From an uncultured Clostridia bacterium (GTDB taxonomy: Bacteria; Bacillota; Clostridia; UBA1381; UMGS1253): DNA of 64,000 nucleotides. Of the stretch, positions 36,436 through 45,461 are shown one piece after another. The position numbers were made by a program, and so were the translations under genes. The stretch lies in the NCBI GenBank assembly GCA_934456295.1, contig CAKSHB010000003.1, positions 29,575-93,574 of the forward strand, written 5' to 3'. Position 1 is the first letter of the stretch, and every line of letters begins with the position of its first letter. Below the pieces are notes generated by a model. The model searched no databases and had not been told where the DNA came from. It saw only the letters and a program-made list of their open reading frames with translations.

Positions 36436-37479
36436 ATGGCAGACAGAAAATTTATTGTATCGTCATCGCCGCATATCTCGACTGCGGAGAGCACAAAAGC
36501 GATAATGCTTGATGTTATAATAGCGCTTTTTCCGGCGTTGGTTGCAGGCTGGTTCTATTTTGGCATAAGAGCGCTGATTGTTACGCTTGTGTGCATTATG
36601 TCGTGTGTGGCGGCGGAGTTTGTGTACCAATGGATATACATAGGATTTGAGATTAAAAACAGGAGAAAAACAACTATGAAGGAAGCGCTCACGCTTTCGG
36701 CGGACAAAACCGACATAAGCGATTTGAGCGCAGTTGTGACGGGTATGCTGCTTGCCTTCAATCTTCCGGCAACAATACCGTATCCCATGGCAATCATAGG
36801 CTCGGTATTTGCGATAGTGATTGTAAAGCAGCTGTTCGGCGGCATAGGCAAAAACTTTGTAAATCCGGCGCTTGCGGCGCGTGCTTTTATGCTTGCCTCA
36901 TGGCCTGTGGCGATGACTTCGTTTGTATCGCCCGTGATGAGCTTTTCAAAGTATATAACGGGTGTTGATACTGCAACGAGCGCAACGCCTCTCTCGATAA
37001 TAAAAGAGGGGCTTGAGAGCAGTGCGGCGCCGTCGCTGTACGACGCGTTTTTGGGACGTATCGGCGGCTGTATCGGCGAAACGGCAACGCTTCTTCTGAT
37101 AGCGGGCGGCTTGTATCTTATGGTAAGGCGCGTGATTGACGCACGCATACCGCTGGCATATCTCGGCACATTTGCGGTTTTGGTATTTTTCTTCGGCGCA
37201 CAGCCGTACAATATCAATTTTGCGGCATATAACCTGTGCACGGGCGGAATAATGCTCGGCGCAATATTTATGGCGACAGATTATGTTACAACGCCGACAA
37301 CAAAAGCAGGACACATAATTTTCGGCATAGGCTGCGGCATACTGACGTTTGTAATACGCCGTTTCGGAGGATATCCCGAGGGCACGTCATATGCCATACT
37401 GCTGATGAATGTGGTATCGCCGCTTATTGACAAGTATGTTCATCCGAGAAGGTTCGGGGAGGTGTCGAAGCGTGGATAA
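36436..37479 (+). CDS. rnfD: Rnf complex subunit D
   Basis: Integral membrane subunit with covalently bound FMN. The 347 residues start with the typical SSSPHIS motif and contain many membrane helices (LIVTLVCIMSCVAAEFVY, PYPMAIIGSVFAIVIVKQLF, GMLLAFNLPATIP). The FMN-attachment threonine probably lies in TATSATPLSI near residue 180. GGIGKNFVNPALAARAF is the family signature. The 77 bases after rnfC include a ribosome binding site; its end overlaps rnfG by eight bases. Confidence 0.96.
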   Translation: MADRKFIVSSSPHISTAESTKAIMLDVIIALFPALVAGWFYFGIRALIVTLVCIMSCVAAEFVYQWIYIGFEIKNRRKTTMKEALTLSADKTDISDLSAVVTGMLLAFNLPATIPYPMAIIGSVFAIVIVKQLFGGIGKNFVNPALAARAFMLASWPVAMTSFVSPVMSFSKYITGVDTATSATPLSIIKEGLESSAAPSLYDAFLGRIGGCIGETATLLLIAGGLYLMVRRVIDARIPLAYLGTFAVLVFFFGAQPYNINFAAYNLCTGGIMLGAIFMATDYVTTPTTKAGHIIFGIGCGILTFVIRRFGGYPEGTSYAILLMNVVSPLIDKYVHPRRFGEVSKRG

Positions 37480-38071
37480 TCAGACAAAAGCTATTTTGAA
37501 ATATGCGCTTATTCTGTTTGTGATTACCGCGGTCAGCGCTGCATTGCTTGCGTCGGTAAATATGCTCACAGAGGGCAAAATTGCCGAAAATACGGTCAGG
37601 GCGGAAAATGACGCACTGCGTGAGGTGATGAGTGAGGCGGCAGAGTTTGAAAGTGTTGACGGCGAAGAGATTTTATCGCTCGGAGAAGAAGGAATACAGG
37701 CGGTATATGCGGCAAAAAACGATGCCGGTGAAACTATAGGCTTCTGTGTAAAAACGGCGCACAGCGGCTACGGCGGAGAGATAGTCAGCGTAATCGGCGT
37801 TGACAGAGGCGGACTTGTGACGGGAGTAAGCATAATTTCCCATTCGGAAACCCCGGGGCTCGGTGCAAATCTCACAAAAGACAGCTTTAAAGAGCAGTTT
37901 GTCGGCAAAGGTGAGGTAAACGTTGTAAAAGCCGGTGCAAAGGACGGCGAGATAAACGCAATATCGGGCGCGACAATAAGCTCAAAAGCAATGGCAGGTT
38001 CTGTGAGCACAGCCGTAAGGGCGGCAAAGGCTCTCGGAGCAGGGGATAATGCGGGGGGTGTATCACAGTGA
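37472..38071 (+). CDS. rnfG: Rnf complex subunit G
   Basis: A 199-residue subunit with one N-terminal membrane helix and an extracytoplasmic FMN domain. The covalent flavin site is SGATISSKAM near residue 174, and HSETPGLGANL is the family motif. The start is GTG at 37472 (MDNQTKAILKYALILF), with GGGGAGG upstream and overlapping the end of rnfD; a longer in-frame reading from 37409 lies inside rnfD. Confidence 0.95.
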   Translation: MDNQTKAILKYALILFVITAVSAALLASVNMLTEGKIAENTVRAENDALREVMSEAAEFESVDGEEILSLGEEGIQAVYAAKNDAGETIGFCVKTAHSGYGGEIVSVIGVDRGGLVTGVSIISHSETPGLGANLTKDSFKEQFVGKGEVNVVKAGAKDGEINAISGATISSKAMAGSVSTAVRAAKALGAGDNAGGVSQ

Positions 38072-38691
38072 GCAAAAACAAATACCTGAAAACACTTACA
38101 AACGGCGTGATAACCGAAAACCCGACATTTGTGCAGCTCATCGGAATGTGTCCGACGCTCGCGGTTACGACAACTCTGCAAAACGGCGTCACGATGGGTA
38201 TTGCGGCAACATTGGTTCTGGTTGCGTCAAATGCGGCAATATCTCTTCTGAGAAAGTTTATTCCCGACAAAATCAGAATTGCGGCATATGTGGTTATAAT
38301 AGCAAGCTTTGTGTCGGTTATAGAAATGCTTCTGAAGGCATATCTGCCCGATTTGGCACAGAGCCTTGGCATATTTATACCGCTCATAGTCGTAAACTGT
38401 ATCATACTTGCGCGTGCGGAGGCTTTCGCATCGAAAAACAGCGTGGGACTTTCGGCGCTTGACGGACTCGGAATGGGACTCGGCTTTACATGTGCGCTTT
38501 CGATTATATCGAGCGTGCGCGAAATTCTCGGTTCGGGCACAATATGGGGCGTAAGCATTGCAGGCAAATCGGTATCTCCGATGACAATGTTCATACTTCC
38601 TCCCGGCGGATTTATAGTTCTCGGAATAATAATAGGAATGATTCAGCTCATAAGGGCGTCGAATAAAAAGAAAAAAGGCGGTGACGCATAA
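38068..38691 (+). CDS. rnfE: Rnf complex subunit E
   Basis: A 207-residue integral membrane subunit with about six helices. The conserved NPTFVQLIGMCPTLAVTT opening and the NCIILARAEAFASKN motif, which supplies a Cys for the shared intramembrane iron centre, are present. The GTG start overlaps the rnfG stop (GTGA) and the stop overlaps rnfA (TAATG). Confidence 0.96.
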   Translation: MSKNKYLKTLTNGVITENPTFVQLIGMCPTLAVTTTLQNGVTMGIAATLVLVASNAAISLLRKFIPDKIRIAAYVVIIASFVSVIEMLLKAYLPDLAQSLGIFIPLIVVNCIILARAEAFASKNSVGLSALDGLGMGLGFTCALSIISSVREILGSGTIWGVSIAGKSVSPMTMFILPPGGFIVLGIIIGMIQLIRASNKKKKGGDA

Positions 38692-39272
38692 TGGTGGCAG
38701 AGCTTTTTACGATATCACTTACCGCGATACTGATTGAAAACTTTGTTTTGGTAAAGTTTTTGGGCATATGTCCGTTTCTGGGAGTATCAAAGCGTGTTGA
38801 TACGGCTCTCGGCATGGGCTGTGCGGTTGCATTTGTAATGACGCTTGCTTCGGCAATGACATATGCTGTGTGGACATATATGCTCGTTCCGCTGCACCTT
38901 GAGTTTTTGCAGACAATAGCATTCATACTTGTAATTGCCGTATTGGTGCAGTTTGTGGAAATGGTTCTGCAAAAGATGATGCCGTCATTATATAGTGCGC
39001 TCGGAATATATCTGCCGCTTATAACGACAAACTGTGCCGTGCTCGGTGTGGCGATACTCAACATCGATAAAGGTTATAGCTTTATAAGTTCAATTGTTTA
39101 CGGCCTCAGCGCTGCGATAGGCTTTACGCTTGCGATAGTGCTTTTTGCCGGAGTGCGTGAGAGAACGGCGTTTTCAAAGCCGCCGAAATGCCTCGAAGGA
39201 TTTCCTGTAGCGCTTGTGAGCGCGGGACTGATAGCGCTGGCATTTATGGGCTTTTCGGGATTTAAAATCTGA
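38691..39272 (+). CDS. rnfA: Rnf complex subunit A
   Basis: A 193-residue integral membrane subunit, homologous to RnfE in inverted topology. It has LIENFVLVKFLGICPFLGVS at the start and PLITTNCAVLGVAI with the second intramembrane Cys pair. It is coupled to rnfE by a one-base overlap. Confidence 0.96.
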   Translation: MVAELFTISLTAILIENFVLVKFLGICPFLGVSKRVDTALGMGCAVAFVMTLASAMTYAVWTYMLVPLHLEFLQTIAFILVIAVLVQFVEMVLQKMMPSLYSALGIYLPLITTNCAVLGVAILNIDKGYSFISSIVYGLSAAIGFTLAIVLFAGVRERTAFSKPPKCLEGFPVALVSAGLIALAFMGFSGFKI

Positions 39273-39311
39273 ATGCGGACGGTCTTTTAAAAACAGAAGG
39301 GGAGTGGAATT

Positions 39312-40091
39312 ATGCAGATATTAACGGCTCTTGCCATTCTCGGCGGACTCGGGCTTTTGTTTGGGGCATTGCTCGGTTTTGCGTCAAAGGTGTTTCATGT
39401 TGAGAGCGATGAAAGAGTTGATAAAATAGTAAGCTGTCTGCCCGGGGCAAACTGCGGCGGATGCGGATATGCCGGCTGTTCAAATTTTGCACAGGCGGTT
39501 GTAAACGGTGAGGCAAGCTACTCCGGCTGCGCCGTATGCAATGCTTCACAGCGTGCCCAAATTGCCGAAATAATGGGCGTGAGCGCAGATGAGGGAAAGC
39601 GCATGTGCGCGTCGGTTATGTGCAGCGGCGCCGAAGGTATTGCTGAGGAAAAATACACATATTACGGCGTGAGTGACTGCAACGCGGCAATGCGGCTCGG
39701 CGGCGGCCAGAAGAAATGTGCATATGCCTGTCTGGGGCTCGGCACATGTGTAAAGGTGTGCAAATTCGGCGCAATATCCGTTGAAAACGGGGTTGCGGTT
39801 GTTGACAAAGAAAAATGCACAGCATGCGGAATGTGCATAAAGGCATGTCCGAAGCATGTGATTGAGCTTTTGGATTATGACGCACAGCGGGTTGTGAAGT
39901 GCAAGTCGCAGGATAAGGGTGCGGTTGTGACAAAAGCGTGCCGTGCCGGCTGTATAGGCTGCCGCATGTGTGTGAAGGTTTGTCCGACCGACGCGATATC
40001 GGTGGAAAATAACCTTGCAAAAATCGATACGGAGAAATGCATTAACTGCGGAGAATGTAAAAACAAGTGTCCGCGCGGCATTATAATATGA
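39312..40091 (+). CDS. rnfB: Rnf complex subunit B (polyferredoxin)
   Basis: The ferredoxin-accepting subunit, 259 residues. After an N-terminal membrane anchor comes the Fe-S domain GANCGGCGYAGC, then ferredoxin-type clusters CACLGLGTCVKVC, CTACGMCIKACP, CIGCRMCVKVCP and CINCGECKNKCP. AAGGGGAG precedes the ATG. It completes the six-gene set, so the organism very likely gains energy from reduced ferredoxin. Confidence 0.96.
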   Translation: MQILTALAILGGLGLLFGALLGFASKVFHVESDERVDKIVSCLPGANCGGCGYAGCSNFAQAVVNGEASYSGCAVCNASQRAQIAEIMGVSADEGKRMCASVMCSGAEGIAEEKYTYYGVSDCNAAMRLGGGQKKCAYACLGLGTCVKVCKFGAISVENGVAVVDKEKCTACGMCIKACPKHVIELLDYDAQRVVKCKSQDKGAVVTKACRAGCIGCRMCVKVCPTDAISVENNLAKIDTEKCINCGECKNKCPRGIII

Positions 40092-40113
40092 TACGGAACG
40101 GGGATTGGCTTTT

Positions 40114-40467
40114 ATGAAATTCAGTGAGGTTTTCGGACCGCTAAAATGGCACATGGTATCATGTGCGGCGGTATTTTATCTGCTGCCGCTGCTGCAGTTT
40201 GCCGTGCCGCAGGAATATGCGCCGCAGTTAGCGATGTTTATAAACGGCGCAAACTCGGCAGTGATAACAGTAACGAGTATAATACTGACGATACGCAGCG
40301 GATTTAAATGGTATTATGCGTTTGTGGTATTTTTCCTGTATATGCCGTCGGTGATGATATATTACAACTTTTCGGCGCTGATAAGTGCGGTTTCGTATTT
40401 TGTGATGACATATATCAGCCAGATAATAGGTGTTATAATAGGAAAAATTATAGAAAGAAATGCATGA
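40114..40467 (+). CDS. small unknown membrane protein after rnfB
   Basis: A 117-residue protein with about three hydrophobic segments (MVSCAAVFYLLPLLQFAVP, AVITVTSIILTIRSGFKWYYAFVVFFLYMP, ALISAVSYFVMTYISQIIGVIIG). I do not recognise a family. It begins 22 bases after rnfB on the same strand with no terminator between, so it is probably part of the rnf transcript. A TTG nine bases upstream is an alternative start. Confidence 0.6.
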   Translation: MKFSEVFGPLKWHMVSCAAVFYLLPLLQFAVPQEYAPQLAMFINGANSAVITVTSIILTIRSGFKWYYAFVVFFLYMPSVMIYYNFSALISAVSYFVMTYISQIIGVIIGKIIERNA

Positions 40468-40510
40468 GATAAATATATTAATATAATATAAGGAAAGAAG
40501 AGGAAGAAAA

Positions 40511-40858
40511 ATGAGTAAAGAAAGAATGAATAAGGCATTTACTTTTACAAATGAGCTTGAGTTTGAGGATTTGGGAGGCGGAGTTAAGCGCAAAGTGCTT
40601 GCATACGGCGAAAATATGATGCAGGTTGAGGTGCATTTTGAAAAAGGGTCAATCGGTGCAATGCACAGCCACCCGCACACACAGCTTACATATGTGCTTG
40701 AGGGCGCGTTTGAATTTACTGTGGGCGATGAAAAGAAGGTTGTCAGAAAAGGGGACACACTCTATAAAGTTCCGGATATTATGCATGGCTGTGTATGTCT
40801 TGAAAAAGGAATTTTGCTTGATACGTTTGCACCGTACAGAGAGGATTTTCTCAAATAA
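40511..40858 (+). CDS. cupin protein, KdgF-like
   Basis: A single-domain cupin of 115 residues. The metal-binding motif HSHPHTQLTYVLEGAFEFTVG and the second motif VPDIMHGC are complete, and the ending LLDTFAPYREDFL is typical of the KdgF type, which opens unsaturated uronate rings made by polysaccharide lyases. This would suit the lyase locus at 27 kb, but function is inferred. AAGAGGAAG precedes the ATG; it lies 43 bases after the small membrane gene and may be read from the rnf operon. A terminator follows. Confidence 0.8.
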   Translation: MSKERMNKAFTFTNELEFEDLGGGVKRKVLAYGENMMQVEVHFEKGSIGAMHSHPHTQLTYVLEGAFEFTVGDEKKVVRKGDTLYKVPDIMHGCVCLEKGILLDTFAPYREDFLK

Positions 40859-40888
40859 ATTTCCATATCGGCTGTAGGACGCATAACG

Positions 40889-40929
40889 GGGCTTCGGCAA
40901 AATGATTTTATTTTACCGAAGCTTTTTTT
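40889..40929 (+). terminator. terminator after the cupin gene
   Basis: GCTTCGGcAAAAT / ATTTTaCCGAAGC stem followed by seven T. Confidence 0.9.
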
Positions 40930-41431
40930 CTTAGTAAAAGCAGTACAAATTACGCACGGATTATATCGGTTTGGGCAATGTTTACATATTGCGGCAGGGT
41001 GTATTGTGCAAAAATAACGATAAAAAATTTATGTAATTAAAATGTAATCTAAAGGGAAAATGAAAAAGCGATTGTGTATAAAAAATACAAAACACAATAT
41101 ATAGTTGCATCGTATAAAAATTTATCCATATATGGATTGATAAGGGAAAAAATCAAAAAAATTTTATAAAAATGTAATAAAAAAACTTCTTTTTTGTATT
41201 GATTATTATGTAAAAACGAGTTATAATATACACGAGTATTTATGATAAGTTAATGCTCATACGCATTTGCAGCCGCAAAAGTATGAAACTGTGTACATAT
41301 GATAAAAAACGGCTGTAAGGCGGAGTGCCGGCAGATGTGCGCAGAAGGTGCGGCGCGCATATTTGCAGACAGGACGAAGGTATTAATTTTTTAACAAAAT
41401 TCAATGTATACACTTTGAAGGGGGTAAACCA
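40930..41431 (+). other. long upstream region and leader of the third SLH gene
   Basis: About 500 bases without a gene. The left 260 are AT-rich with A- and T-tracts and no clear feature. A promoter at 41199-41227 starts a leader of about 198 bases that opens with a hairpin (GAGTATT 41234-41240 / AATGCTC 41252-41258) and continues with CATAC/GTATG around TTTGC-AGCC-GCAAA, then a GC-rich segment ending near 41370. Confidence 0.6.
41199..41227 (+). promoter_or_regulatory. promoter of the third SLH gene
   Basis: TTGATT (41199-41204), 17-base spacer, TATAAT (41222-41227). Confidence 0.7.
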
Positions 41432-44400
41432 ATGAACACTTTAAAACGTATAGCGTCATTGGCTCTTATAGCCGTTATGATGCTGCAGGTTGCGGTCTTT
41501 GCCGCTCCGGTGCCGGAAGATGTAATCGGCACAGAGTATGAGGCTGCCGCTTCGATGCTTTGCGCATTGAATATTATGGTCGGTGACGGAACGAACTTCA
41601 ATCCCGACGATAATATTACAAGAGCGGAGTTTGCGCAGATTATGATGAAGAGTCTTGCGCTTGATTCTGCTGCGAAGGCATTTCAGCCCAAAGGAATATT
41701 CAGCGATGTTCCGCCGAGCAACATTTTTGCTCCGGCTATAGAACTCGGAGCCGGCATAGGCGCTATCAAGGGCTATGGCGACGGAATATTCGGACCTGAT
41801 GACAACGTGCTCGGTACAGAGGCGGTAAAAATGATGACATTTGCCGCAGGTCATGATGTTACGGCTGACGCAAATGGCGGATATCCCGCAGGATATATGT
41901 CCGTTGCTATGGAAATCGGTATGCTCAAGGGTATAGCAGGAATTGATTTTTCTGTTCCGATGAAAAGAGGTCAGGCTGCAATTCTGTGCGCAAATACGCT
42001 GAAGGTTGATATGAAGAAGAAAGTTTCCGACGGCGGAACGATAAAATATGTTCAGTATCCGGACGTAAACCTTCTTTCTGAAAAGCACAGCGTGTATAAG
42101 GCTGAGGGTCTTGTTTCGGCAAACGATGTTACAAGCCTGTGGGGTTCAAGCTCACTGCGCGAGGGCAGAGTTCAGATTGAAACAGGTACGACAAACGGCA
42201 TATACATAGCAGGCGAAACAACAATTTCGGGTGCTTTGGGTAAGTATGTAAAGGCATACTATAAGTACGATAAAGACTCGGACGAGAACACAATCGTTTC
42301 ATACGAGGTTACAAGCAATAAAAACGAAGTTGTTACAACTGAGCTTGAGAACATTGAGTATGATAAGGTTACTGCAAACAACATCGAGTACTGGGAGGAT
42401 AAGGATAACGATAACCGTACAAAAGATGTTGACATTGCAAGCACGCCGTCGATTATCTTCAACGGTGCTACAAGATCGAGAAACAACAATGTTGTTGATA
42501 CATTTGCCGAGATAGACGGCAAAAAGGGCAGTGTTACATTTATAGACAATAACGGCGACGGTGTAATGGAAATTATAAATATTACGGCGTTTGATACGAT
42601 AGTTGTTGAGAAGATTAACACGAAGGATTACATACTGACAGACAAAATAGGTACATATAACAGTGCCGGAAACAATGTAAAGAAGAATGTTACAATCGAT
42701 GTAGCTTCATCAAACGTAACTGCAAGCATCACAGATGTTGACGGTGCAGAGATGGAGTTTGAAGACATCGGTATCGGCGACGTTCTTTCCGTAGCGCTCA
42801 GCGATGAGGGCAGCGGACGTCAGTATGCAACGGTTGTCGTTTCGCAGGACAGTGTTGACGGTACAGTTGAGTCACTTGGCAAAAAGGACGGCAAGTACAC
42901 AATTACAGTTGACGGCGAAAAGTATGAGATAACAGATTCATACTTTGATTACATCACAAAAGGTCAGGGCTTTGCTCTCGGCATAAACTCACTTAAAGTA
43001 AAAATCGGCAACAGCGGCGAATTCTTCCTTGATTCGTTCGGTAGAATTGCTTATGACAGCCTCACAGGTGTAAGCGAGGACGCAATATTCGGTTTCCTCA
43101 GACAGGCTGCTTCGGGTAAGGGCGCAGACACATCGCTCATGCTGAGAATTTATGCAGACGGTGAGTATGTGGATTATTCTACAGCATCGAAGGTTGAAAT
43201 CGACGGTAAAATGTACAAGGGTGAAAGTGAAATCAAAGCAGGTCTTCAGATATCGCTGGATTACATCAACACCAAGATGAACTACTATACCGGCGTATCC
43301 GATATGACGCCTTTGCTGTTTGAGCTTGACGCAGACGATAAGGTAAAGAAGATTGATACACCTTATATGGGTTCGGAAGAGTCAGAATATTCACTGCAGC
43401 CGGCTAAGGGCAAAAAACTTGAATATGAAACAAACGTAACATACATGAAGGGTACATCTTCACTCGGCGGAACAATGTACAAAATCGGCACATCGGCGCC
43501 GATTATAAGACTCCCCGGTAATTACGGTGATTTGGACGACATAAAGAAAATTTCGACAATTAAGCCGAGCAGTCTTTCTACTGACAAAGAGGGAACACCG
43601 TTTATGCTGATGCTTACAACGGATCCTGATAAGTATAACGTAGAGTATGCGGTTATAAAGGATAAGGGCGGCAGCACAGTAAGCCCGACCGATTCGCAGT
43701 ATCATGATGCACAGATGCTTGTAATTTCCGAAGTAATGCAGTGCCTTGATGATGACGGAAATAAGACGCTTATGATTTCCGGTCTTATGGAGGGTGCGCC
43801 CAAGGAATATATAATCGATTATGACTATTATTCACAGGGCAAATTCTATGAAGCGATTTGGACAAAGGGTACAGAAGGATATGCAACAGCTGAAAGTCTC
43901 AAAGATTCTTCGCGTGCGCAAAACGTTGTTATCCCGGGTGATGCAATAAGAGTATGGGCAAATGATAAGGGTCAGATTGCTTTGGCAAGACCGGTATTCC
44001 TTTCGGATGCAAAGATATTTAAGGCTGATGACCAGGGCGGTACAGACTCGTTTGATCGTTACAGAGGTTTGGATATTGCGGTTGTAAACGAAATCGACGG
44101 AAACGACGGTAAGATGAGATACCTTATTCCGAAGAAAGCGTCAAGCGGCAACGATCAGGCAACAGTAATGCTCAACACAGAAGATGGCTTTGTAATAAGC
44201 ACAACTTCAAAGCACTCGACTGTTCCGGCGCTTACGCTGTATGATACGGTCAATAAGGAATATCTCTTCGGAGATACAGGAATGGCTACAGACGAAATAT
44301 ATGATATGTCTAAGTTTAAGATTATGGTATATGATGCAAGCAAAGCATCGGGTCAGCAGGTAACAGCCGGCGATGTATCGGATGTATACGATACAACTTC

Positions 44401-44494
44401 GGGCAAAGAGCCTGCAAGTTTGGTAATCATGCAGTTCCGCGGCGGTTCAAACGGTAACACGGCTCCGAAAGGTATGTATATTATCAAATACTAA
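41432..44494 (+). CDS. SLH-domain surface protein (paralogue 3)
   Basis: A secreted SLH protein of 1020 residues. A signal peptide (MNTLKRIASLALIAVMMLQVA, cleavage after FAA) is followed by SLH-like repeats at about 32-85 (NFNPDDNITRAEFAQIMMKSL), 90-145 (FSDVPPSNIFAPAIELGAG...GIFGPDDNVLGTEAVKMM) and a weaker third. The body aligns by landmark with the genes at 7083 and 10500: EYWEDKDNDNRTKDV, a DNNGDGV loop that resembles a calcium site, then GEFFLDSFGRIAY. No enzymatic motif was recognised. AGGGGG precedes the ATG. It has its own promoter, long leader and terminator. Confidence 0.86.
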   Translation: MNTLKRIASLALIAVMMLQVAVFAAPVPEDVIGTEYEAAASMLCALNIMVGDGTNFNPDDNITRAEFAQIMMKSLALDSAAKAFQPKGIFSDVPPSNIFAPAIELGAGIGAIKGYGDGIFGPDDNVLGTEAVKMMTFAAGHDVTADANGGYPAGYMSVAMEIGMLKGIAGIDFSVPMKRGQAAILCANTLKVDMKKKVSDGGTIKYVQYPDVNLLSEKHSVYKAEGLVSANDVTSLWGSSSLREGRVQIETGTTNGIYIAGETTISGALGKYVKAYYKYDKDSDENTIVSYEVTSNKNEVVTTELENIEYDKVTANNIEYWEDKDNDNRTKDVDIASTPSIIFNGATRSRNNNVVDTFAEIDGKKGSVTFIDNNGDGVMEIINITAFDTIVVEKINTKDYILTDKIGTYNSAGNNVKKNVTIDVASSNVTASITDVDGAEMEFEDIGIGDVLSVALSDEGSGRQYATVVVSQDSVDGTVESLGKKDGKYTITVDGEKYEITDSYFDYITKGQGFALGINSLKVKIGNSGEFFLDSFGRIAYDSLTGVSEDAIFGFLRQAASGKGADTSLMLRIYADGEYVDYSTASKVEIDGKMYKGESEIKAGLQISLDYINTKMNYYTGVSDMTPLLFELDADDKVKKIDTPYMGSEESEYSLQPAKGKKLEYETNVTYMKGTSSLGGTMYKIGTSAPIIRLPGNYGDLDDIKKISTIKPSSLSTDKEGTPFMLMLTTDPDKYNVEYAVIKDKGGSTVSPTDSQYHDAQMLVISEVMQCLDDDGNKTLMISGLMEGAPKEYIIDYDYYSQGKFYEAIWTKGTEGYATAESLKDSSRAQNVVIPGDAIRVWANDKGQIALARPVFLSDAKIFKADDQGGTDSFDRYRGLDIAVVNEIDGNDGKMRYLIPKKASSGNDQATVMLNTEDGFVISTTSKHSTVPALTLYDTVNKEYLFGDTGMATDEIYDMSKFKIMVYDASKASGQQVTAGDVSDVYDTTSGKEPASLVIMQFRGGSNGNTAPKGMYIIKY

Positions 44495-44525
44495 TCCGCA
44501 TAAGAGTTTAAAAAAGCATAATACA

Positions 44526-44558
44526 AACACTGCCGTGCCGAGGTGCGGCAGTGTTTTT
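44526..44558 (+). terminator. terminator of the third SLH gene
   Basis: Perfect 10-bp stem AACACTGCCG / CGGCAGTGTT with a 10-base loop, followed by TTTTT partly within the stem. Confidence 0.9.
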
Positions 44559-44646
44559 GCATTTGAAAACGCATTGTGAAAGATAATTCTGCTGCAAAGC
44601 TGCAAATTTTTGCAAAGACGTATAATTTCGGTTTTTATATTGTTTT

Positions 44647-44677
44647 TTGACAGAATGTGTAGTATAATATATACAAT
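44647..44677 (+). promoter_or_regulatory. promoter of pgsA
   Basis: TTGACA (44647-44652), 17-base spacer, TATACA (44670-44675), 35 bases before the start codon. An overlapping TATAAT lies seven bases earlier. Confidence 0.6.
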
Positions 44678-44709
44678 ACTTATAGGAAAAGTAAGCTGAG
44701 GTGATACGA

Positions 44710-45264
44710 ATGAGTATACCGAATATTCTCACAATTGCACGGCTGTGCCTTATGCCGGTATTTCTTGCGGTATACTTTTCACCGTATGAAAACGCACGTC
44801 TGTGGGCAATGGGAGTGCTTGTGGTTTCATTTATAACCGACGCACTGGACGGCTATATAGCGCGGAAATTTAATCAGATAAGCGATTTGGGGAAAATACT
44901 TGACCCCATGGCGGATAAGGTGATGCAGATTACGGTGCTTTTGTGCCTTGCGCTGTATAATAGCAAGCTTGTGTGGGTTGTGGTGTTTGTTTTTGCAAAG
45001 GACGCATTGCTCGGCATAGGCGCAATATATATGCACAGGCGCGGTGTTATTGCCCAGGCAAACTGGGCGGGGAAAACCGCCTGTTTTGTGAGCCTTGCGG
45101 TATCGCTCATACTCATATTTCCGTTTACAAGCCCGATATCGGACGGCATTGTGACTTTGCTCGGCATAACAGTTGCCGCCGTGAATGCGTATGCATTGGT
45201 TTCGTACACAATAGTTTTTTTTAAAAAAGCATACGGCAAGCCGAAGCTTGTGCGCAATAAATAA
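44710..45264 (+). CDS. pgsA: CDP-diacylglycerol-glycerol-3-phosphate phosphatidyltransferase
   Basis: Makes phosphatidylglycerophosphate, the first committed step to phosphatidylglycerol. The 184 residues hold the CDP-alcohol phosphatidyltransferase motif DALDGYIARKF...GKILDPMADK (Asp pairs for two metals), and several membrane helices. The ATG at 44710 has GAGGTG seven bases upstream; a GTG at 44701 is the alternative. It is probably monocistronic. Confidence 0.93.
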   Translation: MSIPNILTIARLCLMPVFLAVYFSPYENARLWAMGVLVVSFITDALDGYIARKFNQISDLGKILDPMADKVMQITVLLCLALYNSKLVWVVVFVFAKDALLGIGAIYMHRRGVIAQANWAGKTACFVSLAVSLILIFPFTSPISDGIVTLLGITVAAVNAYALVSYTIVFFKKAYGKPKLVRNK

Positions 45265-45335
45265 GATTTCAGAGTGATTTTTTTGAGCTTGCGGAAGTTT
45301 ATATGAAGGAAAAAACGAAAAAAATCAAAAAAAGC

Positions 45336-45364
45336 TTGCATTATTGAATAATATGTGTTAAAAT
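45336..45364 (+). promoter_or_regulatory. promoter of rpmB
   Basis: TTGCAT (45336-45341), 17-base spacer, TAAAAT (45359-45364). Confidence 0.55.
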
Positions 45365-45407
45365 AAATATTGCTTTGTAACGAAAAGCTAAAATAAAGTT
45401 TAATTTC

Positions 45408-45441
45408 GTCATTGACGACAGTTATAGGTACAGGCTATAAC
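45408..45441 (+). promoter_or_regulatory. tandem hairpins in the rpmB leader
   Basis: TCGTC/GACGA with an ATT loop, then GTTATAG (45421-45427) / CTATAAC (45435-45441), ending four bases before the AGGAGG of rpmB. Their position suggests a possible regulatory leader; no known motif was recognised. Confidence 0.4.
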
Positions 45442-45461
45442 AGTAGGAGGTGTAATACAAG

